A DNA stretch of 6,372 nucleotides from JBDTRY01 sp039931435 (GTDB lineage: Bacteria; Acidobacteriota; Thermoanaerobaculia; Gp7-AA8), in the NCBI GenBank assembly GCA_039931435.1, contig JBDTRY010000219.1:1-6372 (forward strand), in the 5' to 3' direction. This document shows positions 1 to 5,765 of the stretch, piece after piece (positions within the stretch are counted from its first letter, which is position 1; each line of letters opens with the position of its first letter). Made by a program: the position numbers and the translations under genes. A model generated the notes under the pieces. It saw nothing but the letters and a program-made list of their open reading frames with translations, was not told the DNA's origin and did not search any database.

Positions 1-7
1 AAGTAAC

Positions 8-21
8 GTTCCACGTGGAAC
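8..21. other. parS: parS centromere site 1 (ParB-binding palindrome)
   Basis: The sequence GTTCCACGTGGAAC is a perfect 14-bp palindrome. It matches the well-known chromosomal parS core, in which GTTTCAC or GTTCCAC half-sites surround a central CACGTG. The flanking A at 22 also fits the 16-bp form, while C at 7 departs from the usual T. ParB dimers recognise such sites through their helix-turn-helix and load there as CTP-dependent sliding clamps. The parB gene lies about 3 kb downstream, which supports the call. The site ends one base before the mnmG start codon, so it fills the place where a ribosome-binding site would sit. Confidence 0.93.
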
Positions 22-1983
22 ATGAGCATTTCCTCTGATTTCGATGCCGTGGTCATCGGTGGCGGTCATGCCGGCGCCGAGGCCGCAAGAATCATTGCCC
101 GCGGCGGCCGCAGGGTCGCTCTGGTGACGATAATCGCCGACGCGATCGGGCGAATGTCCTGCAATCCCGCCATCGGAGGACTGGCCAAAGGCCACCTCGT
201 CAAGGAAATCGACGCCCTCGGTGGCCTCATGGCCGAAGCCACGGATGCCTCCGGGATCCAGTTCAAAGTCCTGAACAGGTCCAAGGGCCCCGCGGTGCAG
301 GGACCGCGGGCACAATGCGATCGCGATCTGTACGCTGCCGCGGTTCAGACACTCCTGCGAAAGGAGCCGAATCTGGCTATCCTCGAAGCGTCGGTGGCTT
401 CGATCGACAAGGCGGGGGGTCGAGTCGTTTCCGTGACTCTCGCTGACGGCCGGCGCCTGCGTACCAGGGCCGTAATCGTCACTACAGGCACGTTTCTTCG
501 TGCCCTGATGCACTCGGGCGAGTCCAGAACCGTCGGAGGCCGCTTCGGCGAGCCATCCTCGGACACTCTCTCCGAGTCGCTCCGGAGCTTCGGACTACGC
601 CTGGGGCGGCTCAAGACCGGAACTCCTCCCCGGATTCTTCGCGATTCGGTTGATTACGAAAAGCTCACCCCCCAGCCTGGTGACGACGAACCACGGCCGT
701 TCTCAATTCTGACCGACGGCCTCGCTCTGCCCCAGCTTCTGTGCTGGCTCACCTATACCAATGAAACCAGTCACGAGCTCATCCGAAAGAACCTGCATCG
801 AGCGCCCATGTACACCGGCCAGATCGCCGCGACCGGACCTCGGTACTGCCCATCGATCGAGGACAAGGTCGTACGATTCTCGGAGAAGGATCGCCACCAG
901 ATTTTCGTCGAACCTGAAGGTATCGATAACCCGTGGCTCTACCTCAACGGCATCTCAACCTCCCTGCCGGCGGATGTTCAGGATGATCTGATCCACTCCG
1001 TGCCGGGACTCGAGCGAGCCGCGGTGGCGCGCTACGGGTATGCAGTCGAATACGATTTCGTCAACCCGGAGCAGCTCGACGCCACCCTCCAGGTCCGTGG
1101 GCTGGAGGGACTTTACCTCGCCGGCCAGATCAACGGAACTTCGGGTTACGAGGAAGCGGCGGCTCAGGGTCTCGTAGCGGGGATCAACGCCCTGCAGCAG
1201 CTGGGAGGCCGAGACCCATTCATTCTGCGAAGGGATCAGGCATATATCGGGGTCATGGTGGACGATCTCATCACCATGGGTACAGAGGAGCCTTACCGCA
1301 TGTTCACCTCGCGTGCGGAGTATCGGCTCCTTCTGGGCTGCCACTCCGTCTACGAGCGGCTGTCACCAGTGGCGGAGAAGCTGGGGATTCTGGATAGCGA
1401 GCGAATCAGGCGGGTAGACGATCGAATGGATCGGATGTCGCAGGTTCGCCGCTCTATTCGCGCCGCCGCGCTGGTGCCGGATCGGGCCACCACTTCCTGG
1501 CTGGAGGAGTCAAACATTTCGCTGTCGGCGCCGACCTCGATCGCCGGACTGCTGCAACGCCAGGATATCGGGTTCCACGAGCTCCTGGAGGCGTGCGAGC
1601 GGCGGGGAAGCTTCCCGGAGATGGTGAGCACGGTGAGGCAGTTGCGGGAAGAAGAGCTCGAGGCCATCGTCACGGAAGCTCGTTATGCCGGATACATCGA
1701 GAAGCAGGCGCGGGAGGCCGAGAAGTGCCGCCATGACGAGGATTTGCGCATTCCGGCCGGCTTCTCCTACGAGCGGCCCGGTCTGTCGCGCGAACTCTCG
1801 GACAAGCTGACCCTCGTGCAGCCGGTATCCATCGGTCAGGCCAGCAGAATTCGTGGTATGACTCCTGCCGCGATTTCGATCCTGCGCATGCATGTTCGCG
1901 CTCGGAACCGTTCCAGCCATGGATCCCACAACGGCGTTGCAGACGTATTCCAGCCTCCTGCTGAACTGGAGCGCCAGAGTTAA
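22..1983 (+). CDS. mnmG: tRNA uridine-5-carboxymethylaminomethyl modification enzyme MnmG (GidA)
   Basis: This is the FAD-dependent large subunit of the MnmE-MnmG complex, a cytoplasmic enzyme that installs the (carboxymethyl)aminomethyl group on wobble uridine 34 of several tRNAs. The N-terminal dinucleotide-binding motif GGGHAGAE is at residues 13-20. The two family cysteines are present: C47 in SCNPAIGG and C276 in RYCPSIEDK. Further family blocks are LKTGTPPR (197-204), FVEPEGI (295-301), AGQINGTSGYEEAAAQG (367-383) and EPYRMFTSRAEYRL (423-436). The C-terminal block SIGQASRIRGMTPAAISIL, which contacts MnmE and tRNA in the family, is intact. At 653 aa it is longer than the E. coli protein (629 aa) because about 27 extra residues follow the normal end and overlap rsmG in another frame. 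After SRAEYRLLL it has GCHSVYERL where E. coli has REDNADLRL. The ATG at 22 fits the family N-terminus, although no clear Shine-Dalgarno is seen because parS occupies that space. MnmE is not in the window. Confidence 0.98.
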   Translation: MSISSDFDAVVIGGGHAGAEAARIIARGGRRVALVTIIADAIGRMSCNPAIGGLAKGHLVKEIDALGGLMAEATDASGIQFKVLNRSKGPAVQGPRAQCDRDLYAAAVQTLLRKEPNLAILEASVASIDKAGGRVVSVTLADGRRLRTRAVIVTTGTFLRALMHSGESRTVGGRFGEPSSDTLSESLRSFGLRLGRLKTGTPPRILRDSVDYEKLTPQPGDDEPRPFSILTDGLALPQLLCWLTYTNETSHELIRKNLHRAPMYTGQIAATGPRYCPSIEDKVVRFSEKDRHQIFVEPEGIDNPWLYLNGISTSLPADVQDDLIHSVPGLERAAVARYGYAVEYDFVNPEQLDATLQVRGLEGLYLAGQINGTSGYEEAAAQGLVAGINALQQLGGRDPFILRRDQAYIGVMVDDLITMGTEEPYRMFTSRAEYRLLLGCHSVYERLSPVAEKLGILDSERIRRVDDRMDRMSQVRRSIRAAALVPDRATTSWLEESNISLSAPTSIAGLLQRQDIGFHELLEACERRGSFPEMVSTVRQLREEELEAIVTEARYAGYIEKQAREAEKCRHDEDLRIPAGFSYERPGLSRELSDKLTLVQPVSIGQASRIRGMTPAAISILRMHVRARNRSSHGSHNGVADVFQPPAELERQS

Positions 1984-2479
1984 CCTTCTGGGCCCTGAAG
2001 CGCGAGCCCATCTGGAGGAACATATTGCCGAGGCGCTCGAGGCGGGCGGGATTCTGGGAGTCCGAGGTGAGGTTCTCGATTTCGGGAGCGGTGGGGGCCT
2101 TCCGGCGATCCCTCTGGCCATTCAGGCCGGGAATGCGGCCCGATTTCATCTCGTGGAGGCGCACGCCAAGAAGTGGTCGTTTCTGAAGTACGTCGTCCGT
2201 GAATGTGAATTGAACTGCATCGTCCACGGTGATAGATTGCAGCGCGTCCTCCCGACCCTCACCCCCGGAATTCGATTGAATCTTGTTACGTCGAGGGCGG
2301 TCGGTTACCCGGAGAAATGGGTTCCTCTGCTGAAGACACGGATGGCCGACGGCGGGCGCGTTGCTCTTTTTCAGTCGACGGATGAGTTTCCTGTCATCCA
2401 AGGGTTTGAGCCTGACGGGATGAATCGGCTCAGCCGCGGGGACCACAAATTTCTCGCAACTCTTCGCTGTTCCACGTGA
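1919..2479 (+). CDS. rsmG: 16S rRNA (guanine-N7)-methyltransferase RsmG (GidB), short form
   Basis: RsmG uses S-adenosylmethionine to methylate N7 of G527 in 16S rRNA. The Rossmann motif I is clear as VLDFGSGGGLPAIP (residues 52-65), followed by HLVEAHAKKWSFLK (77-90) and the late motif VTSRAVGYPEKWVPLL (123-138), all aligning with E. coli GidB. The N-terminal signature W-x-x-x-x-NL is at 17-23. With this start the protein is 186 aa, against 207 in E. coli: the N-terminal helical part is short, HILDS is replaced by HIAEA, and the lysine after the GRxxAL strand is missing (ALFQ at 149-152). The start is uncertain. ATG at 1919 has GGAA at 1904-1907. An in-frame ATG at 1892 would add nine residues with no visible ribosome site, and a TTG at 1937 would reduce the overlap. 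The gene overlaps mnmG by 65 bp in the +1 frame, and its stop codon lies inside a parS site. Identity is secure; full activity is likely but not shown. Confidence 0.9.
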   Translation: MDPTTALQTYSSLLLNWSARVNLLGPEARAHLEEHIAEALEAGGILGVRGEVLDFGSGGGLPAIPLAIQAGNAARFHLVEAHAKKWSFLKYVVRECELNCIVHGDRLQRVLPTLTPGIRLNLVTSRAVGYPEKWVPLLKTRMADGGRVALFQSTDEFPVIQGFEPDGMNRLSRGDHKFLATLRCST

Positions 2480-2483
2480 AACA
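2468..2483. other. parS: parS centromere site 2, between rsmG and parA
   Basis: The 16-mer TGTTCCACGTGAAACA combines the two common parS half-sites, GTTCCAC on the left and GTGAAAC on the right. Its only departure from perfect symmetry is the pair C2472/A2479. The left part is read in frame by rsmG as TGT TCC ACG TGA, so the site supplies the last three codons and the stop of rsmG. It ends 3 nt before the parA ATG. ParB bound here could act both in segregation and as a local brake on parAB transcription; the second role is inference. Confidence 0.95.
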
Positions 2484-2486
2484 ACT

Positions 2487-3269
2487 ATGGGCCGGATCAT
2501 CTCTCTCGCCAACCAGAAGGGCGGCGTCGGCAAGACGACGACCGCCATTAACCTCGCGGCGTCGCTGGCTGTCTGCGAGCGCACGGTGCTTCTCGTCGAT
2601 CTCGACCCCCAGGCGAACGCCACATCGGGAATGGGAGCCGCGAAGAACGGCATACTCTCCATCTACGACGTTCTTATCGACGGCGCCAATATCCGCCATG
2701 CCATTTTAGAATCTGAGCTTCCTGGACTCAGATTATTGCCATCGTCGCCCGATCTTGTTGCTGCTGAGCTTGAACTGGCCCCCCGCGAACGGCGTGAATT
2801 CGCCCTAGCCGACGCTTTGAGGCTCATTCGCACCGATTTCGACTATATCCTCATCGATTCCCCCCCTTCCCTGGGACTCCTCACAGTCAACGGCCTCACC
2901 GCGGCCGATTCCGTGCTCATCCCGCTGCAATGCGAATACTTTGCGCTGGAAGGGGTATCCCAGCTCCTCCGGACTGTCGATCGCGTTCGCCAGTCCCTCA
3001 ATCCCGATCTCGAAGTGGAGGGTGTGGTGTTGACTATGTACGACGACCGCATCAACCTCGCCAGGCAGGTCGCAGCAGAAATCCGCAACTACTTCGCCGA
3101 CAAGGTCTACAACTCCGTCATTCCCAGGAACGTCCGCCTCGGGGAAGCACCTTCGTTCGGCAAGCCGATCATGCTCTACGACATCCGCTCCCGAGGCAGC
3201 GAAGCGTATCTTCTCCTGGCGCAGGAGTTCGTGCGGCGGGCCGAGGCAGCGGTACTGGAGCAGGCATGA
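2487..3269 (+). CDS. parA: Chromosome-partitioning ATPase ParA (Soj)
   Basis: ParA binds the nucleoid non-specifically as an ATP-bound dimer, and ParB-parS complexes trigger its ATPase, pulling newly replicated origins apart. The deviant Walker A motif KGGVGKTT is at residues 11-18, with signature lysine K11 and catalytic-site K16. Walker A' is LLVDLDPQAN (35-44), and Walker B is ILIDSPPSLG (121-130). Late conserved blocks are VLTMYDDR (181-188) and VIPRNVRLGEAPSFGKP (211-227). At 260 aa, and with Walker A starting at residue 11, it is the short chromosomal Soj type without the N-terminal DNA-binding domain of plasmid P1-type ParA. The ATG at 2487 follows the rsmG stop by 7 nt. No Shine-Dalgarno is visible because parS fills that region, so translation may rely on coupling to rsmG. 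The stop overlaps the parB start. Confidence 0.98.
   Translation: MGRIISLANQKGGVGKTTTAINLAASLAVCERTVLLVDLDPQANATSGMGAAKNGILSIYDVLIDGANIRHAILESELPGLRLLPSSPDLVAAELELAPRERREFALADALRLIRTDFDYILIDSPPSLGLLTVNGLTAADSVLIPLQCEYFALEGVSQLLRTVDRVRQSLNPDLEVEGVVLTMYDDRINLARQVAAEIRNYFADKVYNSVIPRNVRLGEAPSFGKPIMLYDIRSRGSEAYLLLAQEFVRRAEAAVLEQA
2710..2734. repeat. Perfect inverted repeat inside parA
   Basis: AATCTGAG (2710-2717) and CTCAGATT (2727-2734) are exact reverse complements separated by 9 nt. In mRNA they would form an 8-bp stem with a 9-nt loop. The repeat lies in a locally AT-richer stretch encoding roughly residues 75-83 of ParA, between conserved motifs. No T-run follows on either strand, so it does not look like a terminator. 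It may be a chance repeat, an mRNA structure or an operator-like site. Confidence 0.5.
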
Positions 3270-4120
3270 GCTCGAAAAAAGTTCTTGGGCGCGGTCTTGG
3301 CGCGCTCATTCCCGGTGACGAAGAGAATCGCCGTTCGTCGGGCCTTCAGGAAATCCCGATCGAATCCATCCTTCCCAATCCGTACCAGCCACGCAAACAA
3401 TTCGACGAAACTTCCATCGAGGAGCTGGCCGCGAGTGTCCGCGAGCACGGAATCGTTCAGCCACTGGTCGTTTCGCGGAGCGGCGATCGGTACGCACTCG
3501 TAGCGGGAGAGCGCAGGCTACGCGCCGCCCGAAAAGCGGGACTGCGCAAGGTACCAGTGATCGTCAAGGAGCTGGCAGGCGAAGGTCAGGCGCTGCAGAT
3601 AGCTCTCATCGAGAACATCCAGCGCGAGGACCTGAACCCGATCGAAGAAGCCATGGCCTACCAGCAGCTTCATCAGGAGTTCCGCCTCACGCAAGATGAG
3701 ATTTCGCGGCAGGTCGGCAAGCAGCGCTCCACGGTGGCCAACTTTCTGCGGCTGATGAAACTCCCCGAGCGCGTCAAGCAGCTCCTTGCGGGCGGCGAGA
3801 TTTCCATGGGACATGCCCGGGCCCTGCTGGGCGCGGACGGACAGAAAAAGCAGGAGCAGCTGGCAGCCCGGGTCGTTCGAGGCAACCTGAATGTGAGACA
3901 GACCGAGTTGCTGGTCTCCGGTCCGCCAAAGACGAAGAAGGCCAGAAAACCAAAGGATGTTTTTACTCGCGACGCAGAGGAGAAGCTGACGCGGCATCTG
4001 CGTTCGCGTGTCGAGATCAGCAGGAAGAAACGGGGCGGCGTGATCGAGATCCGCTTCTCCGATGAAGACGACCTGATCCGGCTTTATGAGGAGCTGACGG
4101 GGCACGGGAGGAAACGATGA
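3266..4120 (+). CDS. parB: Chromosome-partitioning protein ParB (Spo0J), CTPase clamp
   Basis: ParB recognises parS, hydrolyses CTP and spreads along DNA as a sliding clamp, then stimulates ParA. The N-terminal LGRGLGALIP (7-16) is the conserved region that contacts ParA. NPYQPRKQF (38-46) and ALVAGERRLRAARKAGL (77-93) with the GERR box (81-84), together with ENIQREDLNPIEEA (116-129), form the CTP-binding N-domain. The helix-turn-helix is around residues 141-163 (LTQDEISRQVGKQRSTVANF). A basic linker (about 222-230) leads to a C-terminal dimerisation domain ending in GRKR. The reading frame stays open upstream to 2930, but that part lies inside parA and is not family-like. ATG 3266 gives the normal N-terminus and a 284-aa protein of usual size. 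GGAG at 3257-3260 is well placed as a ribosome site. The start shares ATGA with the parA stop, so the two are translationally coupled. Two parS sites are in the same window. Confidence 0.98.
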   Translation: MSSKKVLGRGLGALIPGDEENRRSSGLQEIPIESILPNPYQPRKQFDETSIEELAASVREHGIVQPLVVSRSGDRYALVAGERRLRAARKAGLRKVPVIVKELAGEGQALQIALIENIQREDLNPIEEAMAYQQLHQEFRLTQDEISRQVGKQRSTVANFLRLMKLPERVKQLLAGGEISMGHARALLGADGQKKQEQLAARVVRGNLNVRQTELLVSGPPKTKKARKPKDVFTRDAEEKLTRHLRSRVEISRKKRGGVIEIRFSDEDDLIRLYEELTGHGRKR

Positions 4121-4503
4121 AGGGGAAAACCGCTGGCGAACTGAATGGCTTTCTGGATCGGGGATCGACGTACCGTGGCGAGCTGGAATTCGAAGACACA
4201 ATGCGTATCGACGGGCGGTTCAACGGAAAGATCACGTCCAAGAACGAGCTGATCGTGGGAGAAACGGCCACAATCGAGGCGGACATTCACGTGGGCAAAG
4301 TGGCCATCAGCGGCACGGTCATGGGCAAGATCCGGGCTGACCAGCGGATCGAGATTCACCGCAGCGGCAAGGTCTTCTGCGATCTCGAGACGCCCACGCT
4401 CATCGTGGAGGAGGGAGCGATCTTCCAGGGCAACTGCACCATGCCCGAGCACAAGCCGGTCGCGGTTCCAGCCGCGGCCAGCGGTGCTCGCACGAACTCG
4501 TGA
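4117..4503 (+). CDS. Bactofilin (polymer-forming cytoskeletal protein)
   Basis: Bactofilins are small beta-helix proteins that assemble into nucleotide-independent filaments used as scaffolds for cell shape, stalk growth or chromosome positioning. The 128-aa product has the DUF583/bactofilin pattern: RIDGRFNGKI (30-39), LIVGETATIEADIHVGKVAISGTVMGKI (45-72, shown by its turns GE, GK, GT and GK), SGKVFCDLETP (83-93) and LIVEEGAIFQGNC (95-107). Short glycine-turn repeats flank hydrophobic strands, with a short N-terminal lead and a proline/alanine-rich tail (113-128). No membrane segment is seen. GGGAGGA at 4106-4112 is a strong ribosome site four bases before the ATG, which overlaps the parB stop as ATGA. 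Coupling to parAB suggests a link to origin positioning, as for BacNOP with ParABS in Myxococcus; this link is inference. The name could be bacA- or bacM-like, and paralogues cannot be told apart here. Confidence 0.95.
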   Translation: MKGKTAGELNGFLDRGSTYRGELEFEDTMRIDGRFNGKITSKNELIVGETATIEADIHVGKVAISGTVMGKIRADQRIEIHRSGKVFCDLETPTLIVEEGAIFQGNCTMPEHKPVAVPAAASGARTNS

Positions 4504-4516
4504 TTCGACCGGATCC

Positions 4517-5077
4517 CTAGCGATGCGGATCATGACCGCCGAGCATTCTCGCGGCGAGCAGGATCGCTTCAGGAATGGTGAACTCGTCTTCAGTGCCGAG
4601 AACATCCTCACGCTCGAGGTCCCAGGCGGCGCGTTCCATCTCGTCCCGGGAGGCCTCGGTGAAATTGAGCTCGCAGATGTCTCCGATGAATCGGGAGCCC
4701 TCGCGCAGCGGCAGACCGAAGGTGCGGCAGACGAGGGGGCGCGATTCGTAAATGGTGCACGCTCCGGCCTCATCGAGTGCCGGACAGGGGACACTGTCTG
4801 TGCGGGCGAAGAATTGCTCCTTCTCCGCGGGCCCGAGCCCCGACAGGGGCTCCACGGCCAGCCGGCGGGCGTTTTCGAGCAAACGGTCGCGGTCGGGTCC
4901 GGGCAGGCGGCCGAAGGCCTCGACGATGAGCGACACGTCCGCGGCCGAAATCTCGAACAGACCATAGCAGCAGAGCGAGCAGCCCTTCCGGCAGAGCAGG
5001 TGCTCGGACTGCTCCGAGACGACGCGGTCGAAGTGCTCGTCGGCCTCTGTGAGGATGTCCTGGTAAGTTCGTGACAT
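4517..5077 (-). CDS. YkgJ-family cysteine-cluster protein (putative zinc/iron-chelating domain)
   Basis: The 186-aa product carries the YkgJ/UPF0153 cysteine signature. C29, C33, C36 and C37 form a C-x3-C-x2-CC cluster, followed by C98, C107, C117 in CPALDEAGACTIYESRPLVCRTFGLP (the CxIYxxRPxxCRxF core at 107-120) and C135 in the DICELN segment. Family members are thought to bind zinc or an iron-sulfur cluster; the biological role is unknown, and none can be read from this sequence. It appears cytoplasmic, with no signal peptide or membrane segment, and the C-terminal third is acidic and helical. The start ATG at 5075-5077 is the first one ahead of the cluster; no good ribosome site is seen upstream. 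It is the only minus-strand gene here: its stop lies 13 nt from the bactofilin stop, and its start faces the atp genes across a 247-nt gap. A long open frame on the opposite strand (4484-5074) is a coding shadow. Confidence 0.9.
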   Translation of the reverse strand: MSRTYQDILTEADEHFDRVVSEQSEHLLCRKGCSLCCYGLFEISAADVSLIVEAFGRLPGPDRDRLLENARRLAVEPLSGLGPAEKEQFFARTDSVPCPALDEAGACTIYESRPLVCRTFGLPLREGSRFIGDICELNFTEASRDEMERAAWDLEREDVLGTEDEFTIPEAILLAARMLGGHDPHR

Positions 5078-5125
5078 ATACTGAGTTCAACCCTGTTGGA
5101 AGCGGCTTTATTTACCTCACTTCGG

Positions 5126-5155
5126 TTGATTCCCCCATGCTCCTTATGCTATACA
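5126..5155 (+). promoter_or_regulatory. Candidate sigma-70-type promoter for the atp genes
   Basis: TTGATT (5126-5131) and TATACA (5150-5155) are separated by 18 bp, each matching four of six consensus bases. Transcription starting about 7 nt downstream would give a leader of roughly 160 nt ahead of the b' gene. Placement in the divergent gap is right, but the match is modest and promoters of this lineage are not known to me, so this is tentative. Confidence 0.3.
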
Positions 5156-5274
5156 GCGGCGGCTCCCGGAACGGCGCTCCACGTCCCGCGGGCGGGTACC
5201 CAACCGAGACTCTGGAGCCTCAACAATCGGAATTCATTTTCGGATCCGACCGCAGAAGCAGCCTCCGTTCGGCG

Positions 5275-5288
5275 GCACTTCGAAGTGC
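5275..5288. promoter_or_regulatory. Palindrome upstream of the ATP synthase b' gene
   Basis: GCACTTCGAAGTGC is a perfect 14-bp palindrome. It is extended by a G-T wobble (5274/5289) and a C-G pair (5273/5290) if read as RNA. It ends 36 nt before the b' start codon. It could be a repressor or activator operator, or a small hairpin in the leader mRNA. No T-run follows, so it is not a terminator. The symmetry is plainly seen; the function is a guess. Confidence 0.4.
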
Positions 5289-5324
5289 TGACCGTGCGAG
5301 CAGCGGGACCTTCATACTCGAGCC

Positions 5325-5765
5325 ATGCAGATCAGACTGACGCCCGACTACTCACTACTCGTAGTGTTCGCCATTTTCCTGGTTAACTACTTCGTCGTGC
5401 GCAGATTTTTCATCGCGCCCATCAGCCGCGTCATGCATGAACGCGAGCGAGATGTGCGAAGCGCCGACGAAATCTACGAGAAGTCGCTGACGCGATTCAA
5501 TGACGCCATGGCCGACATCGAACAGCGCATCCATGAGACGCGTAAGGAAGGCACCGGCATCCGCGAGGGACTGCGCAAAGAGGCGCTCGCTCATCGCGAG
5601 ACGGTGATCGAGAGTACGCGGCGCCAGGCCGAGCAGATCGTCGGCGAGGCGCAGGCCCGGTTGAGCTCCGACGTTGCCGATGCCAAAGCCAGGATCGAGG
5701 TTGAAAGCGAATCTCTGGCTCGAGCCGCTGCCGAAAAGTTCCTTTCGACGAGGGCCGTGTCATGA
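5325..5765 (+). CDS. atpF': F-type ATP synthase subunit b' (peripheral stalk)
   Basis: The b' subunit pairs with b to form the peripheral stalk that holds F1 against the rotor. The 146-aa protein has a single N-terminal membrane helix (about residues 9-25, LLVVFAIFLVNYFVV), then the family-like FFIAPISRVMHERERDV (28-44). A long charged, heptad-like coiled coil follows to the C-terminus (about 45-140), rich in A, E, R and Q. This is the normal build and size for b'. The ATG at 5325 places the helix correctly, but the ribosome site is weak: only GGGA at 5305-5308, 16 nt upstream. It precedes a second, longer stalk gene with an ATGA overlap, which is why b' rather than b is assigned here. It is probably the first gene of an atp operon. 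The alternative names atpX, atpG (cyanobacterial usage) or atpF copy 1 refer to the same family. Confidence 0.9.
   Translation: MQIRLTPDYSLLVVFAIFLVNYFVVRRFFIAPISRVMHERERDVRSADEIYEKSLTRFNDAMADIEQRIHETRKEGTGIREGLRKEALAHRETVIESTRRQAEQIVGEAQARLSSDVADAKARIEVESESLARAAAEKFLSTRAVS

Larger units (their letters stand above)
5078..5324. other. Non-coding gap between divergent YkgJ-family gene and atp operon
   Basis: This 247-nt stretch is the only sizeable gap in the window and lies between two divergent genes, so it should hold the promoters of both. It is locally more AT-rich near 5100-5155 than the genes around it. A weak promoter candidate and a palindrome lie in it and are listed separately. Plus-strand open frames crossing it (from 5071 and 5096) have no recognisable protein features and run into the b' gene out of frame. 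I see no tRNA, riboswitch or rho-independent terminator. Confidence 0.7.

Noticed and set aside
1670..2662. A 330-aa minus-strand open frame across mnmG, rsmG and parA
   Set aside because: It crosses three well-supported plus-strand genes and has no family features; it is a shadow frame.
2930..3265. Possible 112-residue N-terminal extension of ParB
   Set aside because: It lies wholly inside parA, reads as low-complexity Arg/Pro/Ser sequence, and the normal ParB N-terminus begins at 3266 with a good ribosome site.
4288..4301. CACGTG-centred sequence in the bactofilin gene as a third parS
   Set aside because: Only 10 of 14 core positions match (outer bases wrong on both sides), so it is probably chance.
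4491..4502. CACGAACTCGTG inverted repeat at the bactofilin stop as a terminator
   Set aside because: The stem is only 4-5 bp and no T-run follows on either strand. No rho-independent terminator is seen between the convergent genes.
4484..5074. A 196-aa plus-strand open frame exactly opposite the YkgJ-family gene
   Set aside because: It has no recognisable family features and its extent follows the minus-strand gene, which has the full cysteine signature. It is a GC-driven coding shadow.
5071..5386. Two plus-strand open frames of 89 and 96 aa in the gap before the b' gene
   Set aside because: Their products have no domain, membrane segment or repeat, no good ribosome site, and they run out of frame into b'.
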